Both the position numbers and the translations under genes were made by a program. From Dasyornis broadbenti (taxonomy: Eukaryota > Chordata > Aves > Passeriformes > Dasyornithidae): 64,000 nucleotides of DNA. Under the pieces are notes generated by a model, which made no database searches, had not been told where the DNA came from, and saw only the letters and a list, made by a program, of their open reading frames with translations. The stretch lies in assembly GCA_013397935.1 (NCBI GenBank), contig VZRN01006399.1, forward strand, positions 434,001 through 498,000, given 5' to 3'. Below, in pieces: positions 12,001 to 18,904 of this stretch (positions within the stretch are counted from its first letter, which is position 1; each line of letters opens with the position of its first letter).

Positions 12001-14213
12001 TGTAACTATAAAAATCTATGTAGACAAGTATTTCTCCAGTATACAAGTAGTGTCGTGGCAACAGATTTCTTCTCCAGTGTCTACAGCTACTGTGTAGGGA
12101 TAAAGTTACTTCTTTGCAACTTCTAAATAAAAAAAAAAAAAAACCTGAAAAGCAGAAACAGAATTTTGGAAGAGGTGAGACAGAGATACAGAACTTTCTA
12201 AGGATAGAACTACTTCAACAACCATACATTGAAAAACATCATTGCAAAACTCAGAATTGAAAATAGTTAGAGCAACAGCATGATTTTAAGTATCATCACC
12301 CAACTAACTTGAAGTTTTAATAAGAGGTGATATTTGCCCCTTCTGACAGAAGACTTCACATTTTGAAATCGGAAGCTGTCATTCCATCTCTTCAGAATCA
12401 TAGCAAGAATCTGCTTTTGAGGGAGCATTTTAGGATCATAGAATCGTTTAGGCTGGAAAAGCTCTCTGAAGATCATTAAGTCCAGCCGTTAACTTAACAC
12501 TGCCAGGTCCACCATTAAACCATATCCCTAAGCCTGACATCTACCTGATGTGTCTGACATTGTCTTCTAAATCCCTCCATGGATGCTGACTCAACCACTT
12601 CCATGGGCAGCCCATTCCAATCCTTGATAACCATTTCAGTGAAGAAGTTTTTCCTGATATCCCATCTAAACTTACACTGGTGTAACTTGAGGCCATTTCC
12701 ATTTGTTCTGTCTCGTGTTACCTGGGAGAAGAGGCTGACCCCCACCTGGCTACACCCTCCTTTCAGGGAGTTGTAGAGAGTGATAAGGTCTCCCCTGGCC
12801 CTCCTGTCCAGGCTAAACACCCCCAGTACCTGTTTCTCTTCAGACTTGTGCTCCAGACACTTTACCACCTTCCTTGCCTTTCAACAATTGTTTTCAGAAG
12901 CCAAAGCCTTTCACACCAGAGTAAATCATAACTGTCTTGTCTCCATACTAGATCATTGGTGGCTTTATCCTTGATACTAGCCATGCTCCTCTTCAGGCCT
13001 GCCCCAGTTTATATCTTGGATGAAGTGGATGCTGCCCTTGATCTCTCTCATACCCAGAATATCGGACAGATGCTTCAAACTCATTTCAGACACTCCCAGG
13101 TATGATCTTGAAATTGTTGTGTTAGTAGAATGGTTTGGGTTGGAAGGGACCTTAAATATCATCCAGTTGAATCTCCTGCCATGGGCAGGGACACCTTCCA
13201 CCAGACCAGATTGCTTGGAGATCCATCATTTCCAAAGGCAGACTGGCAGTGAGGACTCTTGAGCTCTTTTATTCTTGGGATGTGTGTTATATTTTTGAGA
13301 TGTCTCAGCTGAAAGCTAGACTGGATATGGCAATGGTGAAACTTTAGTGTTATATTTTAATGAAAGCTGTTGCTGCCCTGGTTAAAATGGAGCAATAGGG
13401 AAGAGTATCTGTGATATGCTCAATTTCCTGCATTCTGTTCTTCTAGAGTTCTTTAACCTGAGGATAAAAATATTTTATGTTGACCATGTTGAAATAAGTC
13501 AGGCACTAGTGGAAAGAATCTCTGTATCACTGTGACCTACATGAGAAAAAGGCAGTTACTTGTCTCGATTTGAGGCAAGGTCATGACCATTCCAAATTGT
13601 GAGAGTAAGAAGGGAAACATTTGTTTACCAGTACTGTAAAATGATTTAAGTAATATCTTTTGACTAGGTAAGATCCTACATTCTTACATAATTAGTGGCA
13701 CTGTTTTTTCCCCAGTGTTTTCACCCACCGCGAGCAGGCATCCTGCATTGTGGACTGTATCCCTGGCCAAGTGCTGGGATATGGACAGAAGTATTGTTAG
13801 CTGCAGAGAAAGTCTGGCCCATGGGTGTGTGTTAACCTGCGTAGCACTTCTGTTGGGCCTGGGTTAGTTTTAGAATTTTTTTCAAGAATTATAACTCAGG
13901 TATTAGCCAAATGAAGGAAAAGGAGTCCTCTCTTTGGAAGCCTTTTCTAGTGTTGTTTAAAGTTTTTATTTGGATAGCAACATTTAAAATAAATGTTTCT
14001 GGTTTGTTTTAGTTTGTTGTGGTGTCCTTGAAGGATGGAATGTTCAACAATGCAAATGTCCTCTACAAGACCAGGTTTGTGGATGGTGTATCCACTATTG
14101 CAAGATACAGTCAGGTTCAAAACAGGAAAAATGAGTCTGCCCGCAAGAAGAGTGGGAAAGTACGTATGAAGGAGTTAAGACGACCTGCAGAGCAGGGAAG
14201 CAGTGGTCGTTGA
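1..14213 (+). CDS. SMC2: SMC2, condensin core ATPase subunit (3' two thirds, 16 exons)
   Basis: SMC2 pairs with SMC4 to form the ATPase core of condensin I and II, which compacts chromosomes in the nucleus. Coding exons: 1-53, 907-1066, 2984-3101, 3840-3978, 4224-4343, 4658-4862, 5431-5566, 6544-6668, 7498-7691, 7984-8127, 8371-8565, 9116-9316, 10135-10251, 11527-11687, 12952-13099, 14013-14213. All junctions keep phase, giving 2417 nt or about 805 codons. Against the roughly 1197-residue human protein as I recall it, the window begins near residue 390. Visible in order are the end of the first coiled coil, the hinge (exons at 3840-5566), the second coiled coil (to about 10251), and the C-terminal ABC lobe with LSGGQ at the 11527-11687 exon and YILDEVDAALD at 12952-13099. 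The 5' part and promoter lie before the window. The last 25 or so residues differ from the human tail. Introns not described separately hold nothing I recognise. Confidence 0.97.
907..1066 (+). CDS. SMC2: SMC2 exon 2 of window
   Basis: Acceptor TTATAG; begins AQMKLNYAQKELKSKEAG and ends KELNYS plus one base (phase 1). The donor GTCTGT is weak but is the only one that keeps phase. Highly charged coiled-coil sequence. Confidence 0.93.
1120..2045 (-). mobile_element. Endogenous retrovirus solo LTR, antisense in SMC2 intron
   Basis: A GC-rich block of repeated phrases built on CTGCTCCAGCATGGG and CCATGGG motifs, read antisense. Its low-coordinate edge (TGTTGTGAGTTAACCC...) is the reverse complement of the 3' edge of the LTR at 23461-24491. 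The two share the same order of internal landmarks, including a degenerate AATAAA region near 1290 and a GATACATTATCCCACAG stretch near 1946. The high-coordinate end decays near 2035-2045 without a target-site repeat matching TATAG (1115-1119). It appears to be an older non-coding solo LTR. Open frames across it are by-products of its composition. Confidence 0.8.
2984..3101 (+). CDS. SMC2: SMC2 exon 3 of window
   Basis: The acceptor is placed after TCTGAAG because this restores the expected spacing in Y-S-E-E-K-G-E-A-L-L and the right phase. An upstream reading into TCTGAA would not join in phase. Ends PHLQFTY plus AA, donor GTAAGA. Coiled coil leading into the hinge. Confidence 0.88.
3473..3520 (+). 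repeat. Perfect 24-bp tandem duplication in SMC2 intron
   Basis: The unit GTATGCTCAGGTTTAATTGT plus TTGT occurs twice back to back (3473-3496 and 3497-3520) with no mismatch. It lies in the intron between exons 3 and 4 of the window. Confidence 0.95.
3840..3978 (+). CDS. SMC2: SMC2 exon 4 of window (hinge start)
   Basis: Acceptor CTTTAAG; begins HPEKKWDPNHVKGPV and ends KLYNIVVDTE, donor GTAAGT. This is the start of the SMC hinge, which mediates dimerisation with SMC4. Confidence 0.95.
4224..4343 (+). CDS. SMC2: SMC2 exon 5 of window (hinge)
   Basis: Forty codons in phase 0, from VTAKKLLEKGELKHRYT to KLAQSL. A T9 tract precedes the acceptor GAG; donor GTATGT. Contains the conserved IIPLNKI hinge strand. 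Confidence 0.95.
4658..4862 (+). CDS. SMC2: SMC2 exon 6 of window (hinge)
   Basis: Acceptor TTTCTAG, donor GTAATT. Contains YDPELQKAMEYAFGTTLVC and VFDPQGTLHGG. The glycine pair of the hinge glycine-rich motif is split over this junction. In human I recall TLSGG where this bird has TLHGG. Confidence 0.95.
5431..5566 (+). CDS. SMC2: SMC2 exon 7 of window (hinge end)
   Basis: Acceptor TTGAACAG; begins GASSQAAPILSKLQEIKD and ends KKVAE plus AA, donor GTAAGG. Closes the hinge and starts the returning coiled coil. Confidence 0.95.
6544..6668 (+). CDS. SMC2: SMC2 exon 8 of window
   Basis: Acceptor TCTCCAAAG; begins YQQLKQQWEMKSEEAELL and ends LKKTI plus G, donor GTGACA. Second coiled coil. The open frame continues upstream of the acceptor, but only this boundary joins exon 7 in phase 2. 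Confidence 0.94.
7498..7691 (+). CDS. SMC2: SMC2 exon 9 of window
   Basis: The acceptor TTGATTCAG was chosen over the nearby CAGCGGAG because it keeps phase 1 and the spacing of AECEETLNKTEESKKKAEE. Donor GTAAAT. Lys- and Glu-rich coiled coil. Confidence 0.92.
7984..8127 (+). CDS. SMC2: SMC2 exon 10 of window
   Basis: Forty-eight codons, phase 0 at both ends, from EVEALILELEELKQEQ to VVAEVAKTE. Acceptor CTCTCTAG, donor GTAAAA. Coiled coil. Confidence 0.95.
8371..8565 (+). CDS. SMC2: SMC2 exon 11 of window
   Basis: Sixty-five codons, phase 0 at both ends, from ESLERSQKELSKQKEII to AADASAK. Acceptor CTTTTTCAG, donor GTATTC. Coiled coil. Confidence 0.95.
9116..9316 (+). CDS. SMC2: SMC2 exon 12 of window
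   Basis: Sixty-seven codons, from VAKMLKEYKWIASEKSLFGQ to NMLSDTEER. Includes the well-conserved YDFK and KLGRNVNTRAMN stretch near the coiled coil-head junction. Acceptor TTTACAG, donor GTAAAC. Confidence 0.96.
10135..10251 (+). CDS. SMC2: SMC2 exon 13 of window
   Basis: Thirty-nine codons, from YNDLMKKKRIVENDKIKI to DIAWKK. Acceptor GCACCAG, donor GTATGA. Last coiled-coil segment before the C-terminal head lobe. Confidence 0.95.
10252..11526 (+). other. SMC2 intron, no recognised content
   Basis: AT-rich intronic sequence of about 1.3 kb before the LSGGQ exon. I see short T runs near 10550 but no repeat family, conserved block or coding segment. Confidence 0.8.
11527..11687 (+). CDS. SMC2: SMC2 exon 14 of window, ABC signature LSGGQ
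   Basis: Begins VNEDFGSIFSTLLPGARAML and ends NTWKENLTELSGGQ plus AG. LSGGQ is the ABC signature that contacts ATP bound on the SMC4 head. Acceptor TTTGTAG, donor GTTGGT. Confidence 0.97.
12433..12884 (-). mobile_element. CR1 LINE 3' fragment, antisense in SMC2 intron
   Basis: The plus strand starts with ATCATAGAATCGTTTAGG, the reverse complement of a CR1 3' tail. The minus-strand frame from 12868 to 12515 shows the reverse transcriptase C-terminus: GDLITLYNSLKGG, then LFSQVTRDRTNGNGLKL and WDIRKNFFTEMVIKDWNGLP. It is 5' truncated, as usual for CR1. The short frame is still open but lacks the rest of ORF2, so it is a dead copy. It ends about 67 bp before the Walker B exon. Confidence 0.93.
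12952..13099 (+). CDS. SMC2: SMC2 exon 15 of window, Walker B
   Basis: Split codon AG+A gives Arg, then SLVALSLILAMLLFRPAP and YILDEVDAALDLSHTQ. The ILDEVDAALD block is Walker B with the catalytic Glu, followed by the D-loop. Acceptor ATACTAG, donor GTATGA. The exon lies about 70 bp from one CR1 fragment and about 25 bp from another. Confidence 0.97.
13124..13228 (-). mobile_element. CR1 LINE 3' tail fragment, antisense
   Basis: The plus strand reads AGAATGGTTTGGGTTGGAAG followed by GACCTTAAATATCATCC and CATGGGCAGGGACACCTTCC. This is the reverse complement of the typical CR1 terminal 100 bp. It starts about 25 bp after the donor of the Walker B exon. Confidence 0.9.
13229..14012 (+). other. 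Remainder of SMC2 last intron
   Basis: Unremarkable intronic sequence after the CR1 tail and up to the terminal coding exon. I recognise nothing in it. Confidence 0.75.
14013..14213 (+). CDS. SMC2: SMC2 terminal coding exon
   Basis: Begins FVVVSLKDGMFNNANVLYKT, which contains the head's C-terminal beta strand and switch region, and continues to FVDGVSTIARYSQ. It then runs into a basic tail ending at TGA (14211-14213). The tail after the conserved block resembles the human tail only in being Lys/Arg rich. Confidence 0.96.
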   Translation, partial: FVVVSLKDGMFNNANVLYKTRFVDGVSTIARYSQVQNRKNESARKKSGKVRMKELRRPAEQGSSGR

Positions 14214-14605
14214 TATGCAGTAGCACCCTCTTAAGTACTTCCAGTTGCTTTTTAAATTTGTTTTACTGTGTTTTCTAATGTTTCAATGTCTTAGCTATTA
14301 GTTCATATCTGCATCTTATTAAGAACTGAGTCACAGGAAACAATCTGTAATAGTATTATTAGGTATGCTGGACAATATTAATCTTCTTAGTGTGGTGTAA
14401 TTCCTGTCATTTCTCTGTAAGCACTTACACATACATATAGGCAGTAGCTCTCTAAACTTAAACCCCTTCAATAAGGAAAATCTGATTCAACTACCAGTGT
14501 TCTACAGCATTCAGAAGATCTGCAAAGAAAAGCAATCTTTAAGAATAGGAATTTTTAAGTTACTGTAATTGTTTGTTAAGGAATAAAACAATCATCAACT
14601 AACTC
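14214..14605 (+). other. SMC2: SMC2 3' UTR (minimal form)
   Basis: AT-rich sequence from the SMC2 stop to just past the first canonical AATAAA (14582-14587). A T-rich stretch follows the signal. The UTR could be longer if the signal at 15800 is used instead. Confidence 0.6.
14582..14587 (+). terminator. Candidate SMC2 poly(A) signal (proximal)
   Basis: AATAAA 369 bp after the stop codon, with a T-rich segment (AGAATTTTTTAAATTGC) about 30 nt downstream. It is the first canonical hexamer after the SMC2 stop. Confidence 0.55.
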
Positions 14606-15179
14606 CCAAGCTGTCTTTAGAATTTTTTAAATTGCTGCTGTTAAATATAACTATACAGCCTGATGGTGTGTGTGCTTTCCTTCCTCATAATTTTTCACTG
14701 AACAGTGCCTACTCCGAATTAAACCCTTTCTGCTTTGAATTTATTTCAATGTATCCTGCTGCTGTCACTGGCTAGAAATGACAATTCTGTGGGGGGCTTA
14801 TGCCCAAACCGCAGAAATCCAGTTTTGTCACAGCACTGCAGAGGCCTCTGCTCACCATAGCACAGGACCCATGTATGGTCTGTGAATGGTGAGTGTATGG
14901 TCTCACAGTATTTCTCTCGCCAGATGATGCTGCAACCACTTAGTGGCTGTGATAAACACTTACTATAGTGTTGGCTTTCACAAATATTAAAATGGACGCT
15001 ATGTGTATAATATTAACTCTTACAGATGTAGCTTTACTATAGAGTTGTGAAATAATAACTAATGCTTTTATTTTTGTGGCTAACTGGCAATAATTACAGT
15101 AACTCAAACACATTCATGAAATAGCTGATGTTGTTTTAGAGTAGCTGTGGTTAACTTACACTAATTGAAATAACTAAAC

Positions 15180-15617
15180 TGCCTGCTCGGCTGGATAACA
15201 TTTGAGGAATGGGCATGACGGGAACCCCTGCTACTGTCATTTCAACTATCAGTAACTGTCACCCGCTGAAACCATGGAACAGGAGGCTGTTGTGGATGTG
15301 ACACACGACCCTCATGACCCCAACCAAGAGGACTCCTCACGCTCTAAAAATGCACATCAGAGGAGGGGCCATGCTAAAAAGTTCCTGGAATATGCAAACT
15401 ACTTTTGGGAAATGTTTGAATATGTATAATTGTTTAGGAATACGTATTTGACTGATGCAATAGAACGGTAGCTAAGGAATGTCACCATCATTAGCAGGTG
15501 TGCCTCTGGCTAAGGCCACAGACCCAGCTGTTACATTTGCGTTATTGCCTTTGTCCCCTATTGTCCCTTATTAAACTTTTCAAATGCTAATAGAAGAGCG
15601 GACTTCGTTTCTCACAG
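15180..15617 (+). mobile_element. Probable LTR-like repeat between SMC2 and ECPAS
   Basis: A segment that differs from the surrounding AT-rich sequence. It has a GC-rich 5' part (CCGCTGAAACCATGGAACAG), an ATTAAA at 15570-15575, and an end TTTCTCACA typical of a U5 end. The arrangement looks like a retroviral LTR, but I found no target-site duplication, so both edges are approximate. Confidence 0.5.
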
Positions 15618-15799
15618 TGGCCAACATCTGTAAAGTTTGTATTTGCGTGCTCTACTCTGCTTACCTCATTTGTGTCCCTTCTTTTTCTTCCTTTCAGAAT
15701 ACCATTTAGAAGAGTACATACAACTGAGGTTCAACTGTGGGGGAAATGTGTGCATGTCTGGAATAATTTGGAAACACTTAAGTTCTTGAGTATTATTTA

Positions 15800-15805
15800 A
15801 ATAAA
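15800..15805 (+). terminator. Candidate distal SMC2 poly(A) signal
   Basis: AATAAA followed about 60 nt later by a GT-rich run (15868-15881). If used, the SMC2 transcript would run through the LTR-like segment and end within about 300 bp of the ECPAS cleavage region. Confidence 0.35.
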
Positions 15806-16111
15806 TTTTCAATCTTATGGCCTCATCTACCATGTATATACAATTGTATGTACAACATATACAAAGAATGTGTGTGTGTAATACAGACATGTCCCCTAAC
15901 CCTGCCTAGTTGCAGGAGACCAAGCTGTGGGTTTAAAAACACACAGTTCCTTCCAGGGCTGCAGAGTCACTTCATGAGGCAAACAGCCTGAGGGTGGAGG
16001 GCCAGTGTGGAGCACAATAGCAGCACAGAGAATCTGGAGCATGGGAATGCTATAAAATACCACAGGAGAAAAAAACACTACCAGTTACTCCAAGGAACAG
16101 GTCATGCAGTG

Positions 16112-16117
16112 TTTATT
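16112..16117 (-). terminator. Candidate ECPAS poly(A) signal (distal)
   Basis: Plus-strand TTTATT reads AATAAA on the ECPAS strand. About 20-60 nt downstream on that strand lies GGTAGTGTTTTTTTCTCC, a good GU/U-rich downstream element. Confidence 0.55.
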
Positions 16118-16915
16118 TAATTTTACCTTTTTGGTAAGCAGGAGGGTTTTCTTTCAGTCAGACCATTCACATATTTGGACAGTACAGATTGCAGTGAATT
16201 TGATGGAGATCTTGCAACATTAGAAAACTTTTCTCAATATACATCCATTTAAGCAACAGCTTTTAAGTCAGAGCGAGAGTGCTAGAGTCGAGTCTGCGCA
16301 CTGCACTCCAGGTATACAAAGCATCGCAGCAGCACAAGAAATGCCCGTACTGGGCAAAGTACAGTGTGTTTTACATAGTGCAATCACTTTCAGAGGAGAA
16401 ACTCTAGGAAGGCCACATCTATTTATTTTTTTTAATCCTATCAAGTTTACAAATGCGAGGGGGATAGAAATCAAACCTCTGACTTAGTTAACTTTTGTAC
16501 AGGTAGGTTTTGTGTATAGGCACATGCTTTAGAGAGGAGCTCTGAATCTGCTCTGTAATCACGAGAAAGACATATTGCTTTGTGATTCAGAAAGTGTCAT
16601 ACCGTCTCTAACCTTCCTAACACTCTTGGCCAGAGTTGTTAATCCAGCTGTTTTATAGAGTTCCTAGAATACGCTCTTCCCTCTAGTGTAAATCCCCAAT
16701 AGAGAAATTCAGGTTGCTATTGACAATGATTACAGTTATTCTACGCACAGTCATTTGACCGTACTAGGCATTGCCTCTGAATACTCCAGTCCACAGTGAA
16801 AACTCAAATTACCAGAGACATGGAGGCTCTTTCTTGTCTGTTACTGTCACCAATATGAAAAAACCCAAGTCAGACAATGAACTGCTACAGCAAAGCGTCA
16901 CTGGTAATAGTTACA

Positions 16916-16917
<2 letters not shown>

Positions 16918-16943
<26 letters not shown>
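16918..16943. repeat. Homopolymer A26
   Basis: Uninterrupted run of 26 A on the plus strand. It lies in the presumed ECPAS 3' UTR, where it would be read as U26. I see no retroposon body or target-site repeat next to it. Confidence 0.95.
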
Positions 16944-16946
<3 letters not shown>

Positions 16947-18764
16947 CACTCATGACACTACATGTCACGGTAAGCAAGTTTTTAAAGATACTGCAAAATT
17001 ATTTGCCCAGGAAAATTTTAAAATGTACACTGTGCTCAATAGTTCAAACTACACGTAAACAAAGAGCAGCTCCCTGCAACACTGTGTAAATCAAAACATT
17101 ATAGCACCAGCTCCCAGCACCAAGGAGTTGCCCACTGACCAGTTCTAGTGTACAATGCAATAGTGCTCGCTGAGGTTTCTGCTACACGAGAGCCACAGTG
17201 GGACAGCTCTGCCCATTTCTTCCTGACATTCTCTTACCAGGTGTGCACAAACTACTTTCTTCCCTATGGAGAGCAAGTCAGACAACAAGACTGCTACAGT
17301 ACCAGGAAACACTGACTGGGAAGTGGCACCTGAGGGGAAAAGTAGGTACTGCATACCTGAATCTGAATAAATGGGCATGGAGGAAACATGATGTCATCTG
17401 AGCAATCCTCTCCCTAACAGAGCAGATCTGAAAGGAGCTGCAGACTGCAAGAAAAGAAACAAGCCTTTCTGTGCTGAAAGCCATGAACATGATATTGCCC
17501 ACACTAATGATTTTATTTCACCATCAGCAAAGCATTTATCCCCAAAAAGCTGTACACATACTGGTCAGATTACGGAGCAGTGCTATCTTCACACTATTAA
17601 AAGTGTTGGTATAGTGGTCAGATTTGTCTTTTGTTGGAGGGGAAAAAAAAGGAGACAGGCAGCAGGGCCACATCACCATACAGCAATTTTACTCCCATGT
17701 TAATGCAGATATAATCTTAAGTGCAAATTGCTAGAAACCAGCATGACTTGGGCTCTAATAAATGACAGATGAATCAGTTTCTTACAAATATTGACAAGTC
17801 TAAACCATTACAGGTTTCCAAAGCAAGAACAGGTTTACGAACAGGAAAAGGAGTAAAACATTACCACTATTAAAAAAATGTGTCATTTCAAACTTCAAAC
17901 GCTCTTCAAAAACATATCTAGAAAAGATTGTTTTCAGGTTTTTTTATTTCCTGGAGCTACGGAGTGTCCATGCAAAACAATTTTGAGAAGAGCAGTGTTC
18001 CACCTGGGTGCCAACTAGGCTCAACTTTGTCCCACACAGCTCAGTAAAGTGCTCTCTTGTGCATCCTTTGGGGGAAAAAGTTCTCATTTAAAGTTTGGGA
18101 GGCCGAGGTTGCCAGCTGGGGAAGGCATAGTCTCAGTCAATCCATGCTGAGGTCAGAGAAGGAGGAAGGACCAAAGTTAACAGTACTCTGCCTTTCATAA
18201 TGCACAGACAACAGGCTGCAAGGGAGGAGCAAGCAGAAGCAGAGGTGGATGTCAGATGAAACCCTGCCCCTGGGAAGCCACAGGAGTTTAACACAGGCCT
18301 CATCAAGGGAAGCATTTTGTTCTCTACAGATAACAAACACCAGCACTACTGGAGTAGACACCAGTTAACGGATCTCTACATACAAAAAATGTGAAAACCA
18401 AATATGCTTTTCACTTTCTGTGCTGGTGGTTTTTCAACAATTTCTTTGAAGGACAAAGGGGGTCTGAGTAACATTCTTCTGCCGATTTAAAAAAAAAAAA
18501 AGCATCTTGCCCTTGTGTTTTTAATGTTGCATGCTTAGAAAACATTCTAGGGCAGATTGTTAAGAGGTATTTGCTGATAAAACAACTAACGATCAGCTTA
18601 AGAGTAAAAATAATATTAATGGGGAAAAGAATTTAAGGCATTTTTTATTTTGGCCAGGAATGATGCATCCTACAGAGTAATCTTCATTTCCCCACTCGGT
18701 TTTCAGACCACTGCACTTTTTTGTTTTTGTTTTACATGGCACTTTGAAGTTTATGTTTTACAAC

Positions 18765-18904
18765 TCAGTCAATATTTTCAAGCGTTTTCTTCAACACAAA
18801 CGCCCTCTCTTGTAGCTCGGGTCTGCTATCTGATGACATTGTAGACAACGAATGAATGAGGTGCTCTCTGCTTTCTGGTGTCAGGCTTTGCCACTGCTGA
18901 GCTT
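18765..18904 (-). CDS. ECPAS: ECPAS terminal coding exon
   Basis: Reads (E)AQQWQSLTPESREHLIHSL, then STMSSDSRPELQERAFVLKK, ending TLENID and TGA (18765-18767). Acceptor CACACAG. The SRPELQE motif and LKKTLEN ending match the known C-terminus. Confidence 0.97.

Larger units (their letters stand above)
16095..18764 (-). other. ECPAS: Probable ECPAS 3' UTR
   Basis: The minus strand after the ECPAS stop has no further splice-linked coding sequence. It holds several AATAAA copies (plus-strand TTTATT at 18644, 17943, 17512, 16422, 16112). The most distal has the best downstream GT/T-rich element, so a UTR of about 2.7 kb is likely, with shorter forms possible. An A26 run on the plus strand (16918-16943) would be a U26 tract in this mRNA. 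Confidence 0.5.

Noticed and set aside
12515..12868. A 117-residue minus-strand frame that looks like a real protein
   Set aside because: It is the tail of a CR1 reverse transcriptase in a 5'-truncated LINE copy, so it is reported as a mobile element and not as a gene.
16771..17089. Plus-strand frames with a poly-lysine run
   Set aside because: The lysines come from the A26 homopolymer. There is no homology, and the region is probable 3' UTR of the opposite strand.
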